Part shown: one piece after another, positions 1 through 5,649 of the stretch
Position numbering within the stretch: the first letter of the stretch is position 1
How the letters are laid out: each line of letters starts with the position of its first letter
DNA from: an uncultured Paracoccus sp.
GTDB lineage: Bacteria; Pseudomonadota; Alphaproteobacteria; Rhodobacterales; Rhodobacteraceae
NCBI RefSeq assembly: GCF_946221145.1
Contig: NZ_CAMIOH010000206.1
Location: forward strand, 1-5,649
Direction: 5' to 3'
DNA: 5,649 nt
Made by a program: the position numbers and the translations under genes
Notes under the pieces: model-generated
The model's input: the letters and a program-made list of their open reading frames with translations, nothing else
Database searches by the model: none
Told to the model about the DNA's origin: nothing

Positions 1-117
1 TCGCAGACCCACCTTGACGCATTGATGCCGTCGGGGGGCGGTCACATTATCAATGCCTATTCACCCTTGAAGGCGACAGTGTCTGATTTGAGTGGATTCG
101 TGCCGATTAGAATGGGG
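1..117. other. Non-coding left margin with IS-end-like repeats
   Basis: This stretch follows the kdsB stop codon and has no supported gene. Read on the minus strand it contains TGTCGCC (78-72), then TCAAGG (69-64), GCATTGAT (56-49), ATCAATGC (26-19) and TCAAGG again (17-12). Such short direct and inverted repeats behind a TGT are reminiscent of insertion-sequence ends, for example the IS21 family, but no transposase is visible to confirm this. A GTG at 45-43 on the minus strand opens 15 codons that run off the left edge (VTAPRRHQCVKVGLR), which I do not recognise. I saw no hairpin followed by a T-run, so no rho-independent terminator for the Kdo genes can be called here. Confidence 0.4.
19..56. 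repeat. 8-bp perfect inverted repeat, possible transposase-binding site
   Basis: GCATTGAT at 19-26 pairs exactly with ATCAATGC at 49-56, with a 22-base spacer that includes a run of six G. The spacer is too long and the flanks too poor for a terminator hairpin. A direct CCTTGA repeat lies on either side (12-17 and 64-69), giving a nested pattern. The repeats are directly visible; a role as transposase-binding sites of an IS end is an inference. Confidence 0.35.
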
Positions 118-923
118 TCAATCCATACCAATACGCTTCATGTACCCTTCAATCAGCGGCACGTCCGCGGGGTTGTTGAGTTCCCAGAACACCGCGCCGG
201 GTGCCGCCACCTCGACCAGCCGCACCGGATGGCTGTTTTCCAGAAACCGCAGCTGTTCCAGCCCTTCCAGCGTTTCTAGCGGTCCGGGTTCCCAGGCGAC
301 ATAGGCCGCCAGTGCCGACGGGCGATAGGCATAGACCCCGACATGGTGGAACACCGGAACCACGCCATCCACCATGCCTTGCCCGTTGGTGAACGGGATC
401 ACCTCCTTGGAGAAATACAGCGCACGGCCTGCCCGGTCGGCCACGACGGTCGTTGCCCCCACACGGCCCGCACGGCGGTCGGCTAGCAGGTTTTCCACCG
501 TTTCGGCATCGCAGCGCAGGCAAGGTGTGGCCATGCCGCAAGCCGGATCCCTTCGCATCGCGCCGACCAGTGCTGTGACGAAATGCGGCGGGGTTAGCGG
601 GGCGTCGCCTTGCAGGTTCACCACGATCTCGGCCGTAATCTCCGCGCGGACCACCGCTTCGGCCACGCGTTCGGTTCCGTTGCGGCAGGTGTCGGATGTC
701 GGGATGACATCGATGCCGATGCGCCGCGCCTCGGCAGCAATGCGGTCGTCATCGGTGGCCACGAAGATTGGGATCGTCCCTTGCGCCGCCGCCCGGGCTG
801 CCATCACGCTGCGCTCGATCAGCGTGCGCGGCGTCCCCGATGCCCCGCGCAAGGGCACCAGCGGCTTGCCCGGAAAGCGGTCGAGGCATAGCGGGCCGGG
901 ATGATGATGCAGGAGTCGGTCAT
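118..923 (-). pseudogene. 3-deoxy-manno-octulosonate cytidylyltransferase (CMP-Kdo synthetase), frameshifted
   Basis: KdsB transfers CMP from CTP to Kdo, making the activated sugar for lipopolysaccharide core or capsule linker synthesis in the cytoplasm. The start is the ATG at 923-921, which overlaps the kdsA stop (ATGA) and has an AAGGG ribosome site 6 bases upstream. From it the protein reads MTDSCIIIPARYAST, then loses frame. One base later in phase it continues RFPGKPLVPLRGASG to the stop at 118. Restoring one C gives 268 residues, a little longer than E. coli KdsB (about 248). Visible motifs, numbered on the corrected protein, are the CTP-binding loop IPARYASTRFPGKPL (8-22), ATDDDR (56-61), NGTER (82-86), QGDAP (105-109), YFSKEVIP (170-177), HHVGVYAYR (193-201) and FWELNNPADVP (246-256). 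QGDAP and NNPAD replace the usual QGDEP and DTPED; I recall this as a Rhodobacterales clade trait. The unbroken frame alone (stop at 118, open to about 948) begins inside kdsA sequence and lacks a proper N-terminus. The lesion may be real or a sequencing error. Confidence 0.85.
877..881 (-). other. Single-base deletion site in kdsB
   Basis: Minus-strand codons run CGC TAT GCC TCG ACC and then GC TTT CCG GGC AAG. The conserved motif ARYASTRFPGKP needs ACC CGC TTT, so one C is missing from what should be a CCC run (plus strand GG at 879-880 instead of GGG). Both halves of the motif are conserved on either side, so the shift is confined to these few bases. Undercalling of a homopolymer is a common sequencing error; a genuine mutation cannot be excluded. 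Confidence 0.85.
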
Positions 924-1750
924 GCCATACCCTTGGCGAGCGCGTCAAAGGCCCGCAAGGTGCCGACCAGCGCTTGCATCTCGTCCAGCGGAATCATGTT
1001 CGGCCCGTCGCTGGGGGCGTTGTCGGGGTCCTGATGCGTTTCGATGAACAGCGCCGAAATCCCCACCGCACAAGCCGCCCGCGCCAGCACGGGGACAAAC
1101 TGCCGCTGCCCGCCTGATGCGCCGCCCAGGCCGCCGGGCTGCTGCACTGAATGGGTGGCGTCGAACACCACCGGCCATCCGGTCCGGGCCATTTCCGGCA
1201 AGCCACGGAAATCCGTCACCAGCGCATTGTAACCAAACGACGTGCCGCGTTCGCACAGCAGGACGTGATCGTTACCGGTGCTGGCGACCTTGGCCGCCAC
1301 GTGCTGCATGTCCCAGGGGGCAAGAAACTGGCCCTTCTTGATGTTCACCGCCTTGCCCGTTTCCCCTGCCGCCAGCAACAGGTCGGTCTGGCGGCACAGA
1401 AATGCAGGGATCTGCAACACATCCACCGCCTTCGCCACCTCGGCACAGTGCCAGGGTTCGTGCACATCGGTCAGCACCGCCACGCCGTACTCGGCCCGGA
1501 TGTCGGAGAGAATCTGCAAACCCTTGTCCATACCCAGCCCGCGGGTCGTGCCGAGACTGGAACGGTTGGCCTTGTCATAGCTGGCCTTGAAAATCAGGCC
1601 CGTGCCGGTCGGGGCGCAGGCCGCGAGCAACCCTTCGCAGATCATGCGCGCATGGGCACGGCTCTCAAGCTGGCACGGGCCGGAAATTAGAGCGATCGGG
1701 TGTTGGCCACCAATTGCGATCTTGCCGATAGTCACAGTCTGTGGGGGCAT
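920..1750 (-). CDS. kdsA: 3-deoxy-8-phosphooctulonate synthase (Kdo-8-phosphate synthase)
   Basis: KdsA condenses phosphoenolpyruvate with arabinose 5-phosphate to Kdo 8-phosphate, the committed step to Kdo, in the cytoplasm. The 276-residue product is full length (E. coli KdsA is 284) and is a single aldolase-type TIM barrel. Signatures in order: SGPCQLES (23-30), FKASYDKANRSS (54-65), LTDVHE (93-98), QIPAFLCRQTDLL (113-125), NIKKGQFLAPWDM (136-148), CERGTSFGYNALVTDFRGL (166-184) and FDATHSVQQPGG (196-207). Cys26, His200, Glu237 and Asp248 fit the four metal ligands of the metal-dependent class, whereas the E. coli class has Asn in place of the Cys. The start ATG follows a purine-rich GAGAG and lies 7 bases after the kpsF stop. 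The stop overlaps the kdsB start as ATGA, so translation of the three genes is probably coupled. The substrate comes from the KpsF reaction just upstream. The assignment is secure. Confidence 0.97.
   Translation of the reverse strand: MPPQTVTIGKIAIGGQHPIALISGPCQLESRAHARMICEGLLAACAPTGTGLIFKASYDKANRSSLGTTRGLGMDKGLQILSDIRAEYGVAVLTDVHEPWHCAEVAKAVDVLQIPAFLCRQTDLLLAAGETGKAVNIKKGQFLAPWDMQHVAAKVASTGNDHVLLCERGTSFGYNALVTDFRGLPEMARTGWPVVFDATHSVQQPGGLGGASGGQRQFVPVLARAACAVGISALFIETHQDPDNAPSDGPNMIPLDEMQALVGTLRAFDALAKGMA
930..934 (-). promoter_or_regulatory. Ribosome binding site of kdsB
   Basis: AAGGG on the minus strand lies 6 bases upstream of the ATG at 923-921, inside the last codons of kdsA. Its spacing settles the kdsB start, and hence shows that the first 15 codons and the body of the gene are in different frames. 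Confidence 0.7.
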
Positions 1751-1757
1751 GGGTCTC

Positions 1758-2747
1758 TCACATCACGCCGATGCGCAGCAGGTCGTGCACGTGCAGGATG
1801 CCTACCGGCACCGGCCCTTTGCAGACGATCAGCACGCCGATCTTGTTGCGGTTCAGGATGGCCAAGGCCTCGGTCGCCAGCGTGTCGGGGGTCACAGTCA
1901 CCGGGTTTCGGGTGCAGACGTCCCCGGCCTTCCGCGCCATCAGATCGGCCATATTGCGTCGTAGGTCGCCGTCGGACACCAACCCGAGCAGTTTGCCGTC
2001 CGGAGCCGTCACCACCGCCACCCCAAAGCCCCCGGCCGTCATGGCCAGGATCGTGTCCGCCATTGGCGTTTGTTCAGTGACCAAGGGCAGGCGGTCATAC
2101 GAATGCATGACATGCCGCACCGGCGCCAGTTGCGCCCCCAGCCGTCCGCCCGGGTGAAACGCGCGGAACTCTTCGGGGCGAAAACGCCGCGCCTCCATCA
2201 GAGCCACGGCCAACGCATCGCCCAGTCCCAGCATCTGGGTGGTAGACGTAGTCGGCGCCATGCCGATCGGGCAGGCTTCGGGAAGGTCGCGTATGGTCAG
2301 CCGATATGCCGCCGCCTTCATCAGCGCGCTGTTCTCATCGCGCGACAGCCCAACCAACTGAATGCCGAAGCGCGTGCAATGGGCGACAATATCGCGGAGT
2401 TCCGCCGTCTCGCCGCTGTTCGACAATAGGATGCATAGATCCGATGGTGTTACCATGCCCAGATCGCCATGGCTCGCCTCGGCCGGATGGATGAAGAACG
2501 AAGGTGTGCCAGTTGAGGCCAGTGTCGCTGCAATCTTGCGCGCGATATGGCCAGACTTGCCGATGCCCGACAGGACCACACGGCCCTCAAGTGAAAGGAT
2601 TGCCGACACAACCCTGGCAAAATCGGCTGGCAGGCTGTCGGCCAGTGTCAGCAGGGCTAGGCCTTCTGTCCGCAAAACGCCACGGGCGGTTTCTTGTGCC
2701 AAGCAGGCATCGACCGCGCTCCGCAATGCAGCCTCTACCTTCGTCAT
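1758..2747 (-). CDS. kpsF: Arabinose-5-phosphate isomerase, KpsF/KdsD family
   Basis: This enzyme interconverts ribulose 5-phosphate and arabinose 5-phosphate, feeding KdsA encoded next to it. The 329-residue product matches the usual length (E. coli KpsF and KdsD are about 327-328). The SIS sugar-isomerase domain spans roughly residues 40-175, with GIGKSGHIARK (61-71), HPAEASHGDLGM (87-98), SNSGET (109-114) and APTTSTT (164-170). Residues matching the proposed catalytic set of E. coli KdsD are present: Lys64, Glu113, Glu157 (PEACP) and His198 (FHPGGRLG). Two CBS domains follow, at about 209-265 and 272-329, with GLVSDGDLRR and VGILHVHDLL typical of them. The ATG at 2747-2745 has AGAGG 9 bases upstream. 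The frame stays open far upstream through the integrase region, but that is a chance effect of high GC. KpsF and KdsD paralogues cannot be separated by sequence alone; an LPS or capsule role depends on genes outside the window. It is the first gene of the Kdo cassette. Confidence 0.95.
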   Translation of the reverse strand: MTKVEAALRSAVDACLAQETARGVLRTEGLALLTLADSLPADFARVVSAILSLEGRVVLSGIGKSGHIARKIAATLASTGTPSFFIHPAEASHGDLGMVTPSDLCILLSNSGETAELRDIVAHCTRFGIQLVGLSRDENSALMKAAAYRLTIRDLPEACPIGMAPTTSTTQMLGLGDALAVALMEARRFRPEEFRAFHPGGRLGAQLAPVRHVMHSYDRLPLVTEQTPMADTILAMTAGGFGVAVVTAPDGKLLGLVSDGDLRRNMADLMARKAGDVCTRNPVTVTPDTLATEALAILNRNKIGVLIVCKGPVPVGILHVHDLLRIGVM

Positions 2748-2848
2748 GTTTTCGAACCTCTGACTGCCCGAACTCCTATTGGCAATTTCGCGGACAAACA
2801 CAATGCTCTTTTCAAGGGATTCGGCATGTATATCATCGTCGGCGCGGA
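2748..2848. other. Integrase-kpsF junction, candidate attachment site
   Basis: These 101 bases separate the integrase stop from the kpsF start. They are visibly richer in A and T than the flanking genes. Tyrosine-recombinase genes usually sit next to one island attachment site, so attL is likely here, but its partner would be outside the window and no repeat of this stretch is visible inside it. A small dyad ATTGGCAAT lies at 2778-2786 and a TTCGAA palindrome at 2751-2756. No tRNA can be folded around the GGTTCGAA on the minus strand. I see no clear -35/-10 pair for kpsF and no terminator after the integrase. Confidence 0.4.
2757..2761 (-). promoter_or_regulatory. Ribosome binding site of kpsF
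   Basis: AGAGG on the minus strand lies 9 bases from the ATG at 2747-2745. It supports this start over the long upstream extension of the same frame, which contains no family-like sequence. Confidence 0.6.
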
Positions 2849-4003
2849 TTATCCCAAGGATTGCCGCAGGTTCTGCGCGACCGCGTCGGCCGCCATCCTC
2901 ACGGGTTCCGCCGCGAGATGGGCGTATCGCGCCGTGGTCTGGACCTGCGTGTGGCCGAGTAGCTTGCCGATCATGGGCAGGCCCTGACCCGACGCCACGG
3001 CCGTGGACGCGAAAGTGTGGCGCAGGTCGTGGATGCGGACATCCTTGACCCCTGCACGGGCACGGACGCGCTGCCAGAAGGGTTGCAGATCGCTCAGGGG
3101 TTTGCCGGTCAGAGTGCCGGTGATCACCCACGGGTTGCCGTCGATGCGCTGAGCGTCCCGCAGCAGGTCTGCCACCGGCTGGCCAACGTGGACGACCTTC
3201 GCCCCTGTCTTGGAATCCGGCAGGCGCAGGGCAGGGACGTCGAGATCGACATACGCCCACTTCAAGGACATGATCTCGTTCAGGCGGCATCCGGTCAGGA
3301 TCAGCAGGCGCGCCGCGAGGATGGCCGAGGGCAGTTCCACCCCTTCTGCTTCCATCTCGCGCAGCACCTCGCCGATCCGCCGCAGCTCGGCCGCGCTCAG
3401 GAACCGTTCGCGCTTCTCCTCGGGGTATTTCCGGATGTGCTTGCGCGGGTTGGTGCCGTCCGGACGAAGGCCCCACATCTCGGAGAGGCTGAACATCTTC
3501 GAGATCACCTCGAGGCAGCGATTGGCCTGATAGGGGATGTGGCGCAGGTCGTGGTGGAACTTGGCGACATCCGCCCGCGTGATCCCCGTGACCGTCAACT
3601 GCCCCAGGGCGGGAAGGATGAAGCGCTGCAGGTTCCGGCGATACTCCTTGCCCGTGCTGGCCTTCACGCGGATGGCGATGTGTTCCTTGTCGAACCGTTC
3701 CGCCAGTTCCTTGATGGTGATCGCCTTGCGCCCCGCGTCGCGGTCTGAGGCAGGATCCTGCCCGTTCCGTGCTGCGGCCACGATGGTGATGGCGCGGGTG
3801 CGTGCCTGTTCGCAGGCCATCACGGTGCTGGGGCCAAGGCTGATGCGCCGCGACCGGCGGCCGGCGCGGTATTGCACGACGTAGCCTTTCCGCCCGCTTG
3901 GCAGCACCCGAAGTCCGAAGCCGGGGATGTCGCTGTCCCAGACGAAGTATTCGGCGGCTTGGGCTTCTGCAGCGTCGACGATGCGCTTTGTGAGTTTGGG
4001 CAT
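2849..4003 (-). CDS. Tyrosine-type site-specific integrase with DUF4102 arm-binding domain
   Basis: This is a phage- or island-type recombinase that cuts and rejoins DNA at attachment sites through a covalent tyrosine intermediate. The 384-residue protein shows the expected layout: N-terminal DUF4102-like arm-binding domain (about 1-85, with VWDSDIPGFGLRVLPSGRKG and YVVQYRAG), helical core-binding domain (about 95-180) and catalytic domain (about 200-375). All six catalytic positions are present: Arg240 (TGCRLNE), Lys265 (DSKTG), His325 and Arg328 (IHDLRHT), His351 (LLGHTQ) and Tyr360 (TARYAHL), so it is probably active. I chose the ATG at 4003-4001 because family members typically begin MPKLTKR-like and GGAAG lies 8 bases upstream; an in-frame ATG at 4108 would add 35 unrelated residues. 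It is co-oriented with kpsF and divergent from the DUF6880-like gene. The arrangement suggests the left end of an integrated island whose body lies to the right. Confidence 0.95.
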   Translation of the reverse strand: MPKLTKRIVDAAEAQAAEYFVWDSDIPGFGLRVLPSGRKGYVVQYRAGRRSRRISLGPSTVMACEQARTRAITIVAAARNGQDPASDRDAGRKAITIKELAERFDKEHIAIRVKASTGKEYRRNLQRFILPALGQLTVTGITRADVAKFHHDLRHIPYQANRCLEVISKMFSLSEMWGLRPDGTNPRKHIRKYPEEKRERFLSAAELRRIGEVLREMEAEGVELPSAILAARLLILTGCRLNEIMSLKWAYVDLDVPALRLPDSKTGAKVVHVGQPVADLLRDAQRIDGNPWVITGTLTGKPLSDLQPFWQRVRARAGVKDVRIHDLRHTFASTAVASGQGLPMIGKLLGHTQVQTTARYAHLAAEPVRMAADAVAQNLRQSLG

Positions 4004-4219
4004 GGGAGTGGCTTCCGGGTTCTCTGGCTTCCACAGTGCGCAATGCGGAAGGCTAGTCAACGAACACATTGATATTGAGCGTAAAAAGGAAAATCCGCGC
4101 AATCTCACGCAGGGGCTGTATCGCAGTCGTGAGCGGAAACGATGGCCCGCACGAATCAGAACGCAGGTTCCGGTCTTCCGACCGCGCTGCTAAGGTCCGC
4201 AAAAAGAAACGGAATCCCG
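4004..4219. promoter_or_regulatory. Divergent intergenic region between integrase and DUF6880-like gene
   Basis: This 216-base region must hold the promoters for two divergent genes unless one is read from outside. The part around 4050-4110 is clearly A/T-richer than the genes. On the minus strand TTGACT (4060-4055) is a plausible -35 for the integrase, but the hexamer 17 bases on (ACTGTG) is a poor -10. On the plus strand TTGATA (4069-4074) is followed only by a weak A-rich segment near 4091. A short hairpin CGGTC-TTCC-GACCG lies at 4171-4184, without a T-run. If the DUF6880-like gene starts at the in-frame ATG at 4142, the last 78 bases are coding. Confidence 0.4.
4012..4016 (-). promoter_or_regulatory. 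Ribosome binding site of the integrase
   Basis: GGAAG on the minus strand sits 8 bases before the ATG at 4003-4001 and favours that start over the in-frame ATG at 4108. Confidence 0.5.
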
Positions 4220-5649
4220 ATGGCGCCGAAATCCACCCTCAATGCAAAGAATCTGGAGGCGCTGGGCGTCGAACGTCTGGCGCAGCTGCTGATCGAGATC
4301 AGCACCGGCGATGCCGCTGCCAAACGCAAGCTGCGCCTTGCCCTAGCCGGAGCGGAGGGCCCGAGGGAGGCGGCGCGGGAGATCACCAAGCGGCTGACCA
4401 GCATCGCGAAGGCCCGGACCTTCGTGAACTGGCAGAACCGCAAGCCGCTGGTGAAGGACCTCCAGACCCAGCGCAGCGCCATCATGGAGCAGATCGCCCC
4501 GCATGATCCGGGTGAGGCGCTGGCGCTCTTGTGGCGGTTCATGGGGCTGGCCACGCCGGTGTTCGAACGCTGCGACGACAGCAGCGGCACTCTCATCGAC
4601 ATCTTCCACCAGGCCTGCGCAGATCTGGGCGAAGTGGCCAAGGGGGCTGATGCGGCGCCGGAGGCGCTGGCGCGGCAGGTTCTCGATGCGCTGCAGGACA
4701 ACGGCTTTGGCCAGTACGACGGGCTGATCGCCATCATCGCCCCGGCGCTGGGCCCCGACGGCGTCGCACATCTAAAGACACTGGTCGAGGAACTCGGCCG
4801 CACGCCCGTTCCGGTGCCGCCAAAGAGCGAGTGGCAGGCCGTCGGCTGGGGCAGCGGCGGCACGCGATATGCCCACGAGATGGACGAACGCGCGCGGCAG
4901 AGTACGGTCGAGATGGCGCTGAAGGACATCGCCGACGTGCAGGGCGACGTCGATGGCTTCATCGCCCAGTATGACCCGAAGACCCGCGAGGTGCCGAAGA
5001 TCGCGGCCGAGATCGCGCAGCGCCTGCTGGCCGCGGGCAGGGCAGGGGATGCGCTTGGCTTCATCGAGCGGGCGGAGGTGAAGGATGCGCGCTGGATCCC
5101 GCCCGAGTGGCAGGACGCTCGTCTTGCCGTGCTTGAGGCGCTTGACCGGAAGGATGAGGCGCAGGAATTCCGCTGGGCATGTTTCGAGCGCGACCTGTCG
5201 GGGGAGCACCTGCGGGCCTACTTGAAGCGACTGCCGGATTTCGAAGACATCGAGGCTGAGGAGCGCGCGATGGCGCATGCCGCTGGCCATGCCGACCCGC
5301 TTGCAACCCTGGCCTTCTTTCTGAACTGGCCATCGCTTGGCCACGCCGCGCGACTGCTGATCGTCCGGCAGGACGAGGTCGATGGCGATCACTACGAATT
5401 CCTCGCCCCGGCGGCCGAGACATTGGCCGAGAAGCATCCGCTGGCCGCAACGGTGGCGCTGCGGGCGATGATCGATTTCACGCTGAACGAGGGGAGGCAG
5501 AAGCGCTATGGCTATGCTGCCCGGCACTTGGCAACCTGTGCCGACTTGGCCGGACGGATCGAGGACTTCGGACCGGTCGAGCCGCACCCTGCCTATGCCG
5601 CGCGCCTGAAGGCCGAGCATGGCAAGAAGACCGGCTTCTGGTCGCGGAT
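4220..5649 (+). CDS. DUF6880-like helical protein of unknown function, 3' end outside the window
   Basis: I recognise this as resembling the uncharacterised DUF6880 family of proteobacteria; no biochemical function is known to me. The visible 476 codons have no stop. The closing GKKTGFWSR resembles the C-terminus I recall for relatives, so the gene probably ends just past the edge. The start begins MAPKSTLNAKNLEALGVERLA, which fits the family. An in-frame ATG at 4142 would add 26 residues, and both have only weak GGA-type ribosome sites. An N-terminal helical part (about 1-190) includes SSGTLIDIFHQAC (121-133) and GQYDGLIAIIAPALGP (164-179). A C-terminal part (about 225-465) looks like TPR-type helical repeats, with AGRAGDALGFIERAE, EAQEFRWACFERDLS (313-327) and LRAYLKRLPDFEDIEAEERAM (331-351). 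There are no signal peptide, membrane segments, nuclease or ATPase motifs, so it is probably cytoplasmic and works through binding. It diverges from the integrase and may be island cargo. Codon use is GC-rich like its neighbours. Confidence 0.8.
   Translation, partial: MAPKSTLNAKNLEALGVERLAQLLIEISTGDAAAKRKLRLALAGAEGPREAAREITKRLTSIAKARTFVNWQNRKPLVKDLQTQRSAIMEQIAPHDPGEALALLWRFMGLATPVFERCDDSSGTLIDIFHQACADLGEVAKGADAAPEALARQVLDALQDNGFGQYDGLIAIIAPALGPDGVAHLKTLVEELGRTPVPVPPKSEWQAVGWGSGGTRYAHEMDERARQSTVEMALKDIADVQGDVDGFIAQYDPKTREVPKIAAEIAQRLLAAGRAGDALGFIERAEVKDARWIPPEWQDARLAVLEALDRKDEAQEFRWACFERDLSGEHLRAYLKRLPDFEDIEAEERAMAHAAGHADPLATLAFFLNWPSLGHAARLLIVRQDEVDGDHYEFLAPAAETLAEKHPLAATVALRAMIDFTLNEGRQKRYGYAARHLATCADLAGRIEDFGPVEPHPAYAARLKAEHGKKTGFWSR

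Noticed and set aside
374..904. 176-residue plus-strand frame antisense to kdsB
   Set aside because: Shadow of kdsB with no recognisable domain and Ser/Arg/Ala-rich composition typical of antisense reading in GC-rich DNA.
118..948. Intact 276-residue KdsB starting at 948
   Set aside because: The first 25 or so residues are kdsA sequence in another frame and replace the conserved IPARYAST; the true start is at 923 with a frameshift.
2740..2765. GGTTCGAA on the minus strand as a tRNA T-loop, the classic integrase target
   Set aside because: The flanking bases do not form a T-stem or acceptor stem and no CCA-like end follows; it lies across the kpsF start.
2744..2836. 30-codon minus-strand frame (MIYMPNPLKRALCLSAKLP...) whose TGA overlaps the kpsF ATG, a possible remnant of a truncated upstream gene
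   Set aside because: About half its codons end in A or T and it uses ATA, AGA and TTG freely, unlike the neighbouring genes; the ATGA overlap alone is weak evidence.
1758..4043. 761-residue open frame on the minus strand joining kpsF to upstream sequence
   Set aside because: Only the last 329 residues resemble a protein family; the upstream part is an out-of-frame reading of the integrase gene, low in complexity and rich in Arg, Pro and Gly.
4038..4103. Direct GCGCAAT repeat (4038-4044 and 4097-4103) as regulator or Xis sites
   Set aside because: Seven bases repeated twice is within chance for GC-rich DNA, and no further copies are seen.
4156..5064. 302-residue minus-strand frame opposite the DUF6880-like gene
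   Set aside because: Ser/Ala/Arg-rich antisense shadow; the plus-strand frame is longer, family-like and unbroken over 1430 bases.
4772..5620. 282-residue minus-strand frame opposite the DUF6880-like gene
   Set aside because: Another antisense shadow without family features, lying wholly within the plus-strand gene.

Overview
The window looks like GC-rich chromosomal DNA of an alphaproteobacterium, most likely of the Rhodobacterales (Rhodobacter/Paracoccus-like). Three things point there: strong G/C preference at third codon positions, a KdsB variant with QGDAPLTPP and FWELNNPADVP motifs that I recall from that order, and a DUF4102-type integrase common in alphaproteobacteria. The taxon is an inference from recalled family features, not a database match.

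The left half (118-2747, minus strand) is a compact three-gene cassette for activated Kdo, the sugar of lipid A inner core and of capsule lipid linkers. Transcription order is kpsF (arabinose-5-phosphate isomerase), kdsA (Kdo-8-phosphate synthase), kdsB (CMP-Kdo synthetase). There are 7 bases between kpsF and kdsA, and kdsA and kdsB overlap by ATGA, so the three are almost certainly one transcript with coupled translation. Together they take ribulose 5-phosphate to CMP-Kdo, except for the Kdo-8-phosphate phosphatase step (kdsC), which is absent here. kdsB carries a one-base frameshift inside its N-terminal nucleotide-binding motif (near 877-881). It is either an inactive gene or a base-calling error. 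Everything downstream of the lesion is intact.

Upstream of kpsF, on the same strand, lies a complete tyrosine recombinase (2849-4003) with all six catalytic residues. Its stop is only 101 bases from the kpsF start. This is the arrangement expected at one edge of an integrated island: the attachment site would lie in the A/T-richer 2748-2848 gap, and the island would run rightwards. To the right, divergent from the integrase, is a long plus-strand reading frame (4220 to the window end, stop not reached). It encodes a helical protein that I recognise as resembling the uncharacterised DUF6880 family and is probably the first cargo gene.

The left margin (1-117), just past kdsB, is non-coding as far as I can see. 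It holds a cluster of inverted and direct short repeats that looks like the end of an insertion sequence, so the Kdo cassette may be bounded by mobile DNA on both sides. I found no RNA gene, CRISPR array, convincing terminator or strong promoter. No multi-gene novel system is visible. The best candidates for a second look are the DUF6880-like cargo gene, the frameshifted kdsB and the junction between integrase and kpsF.
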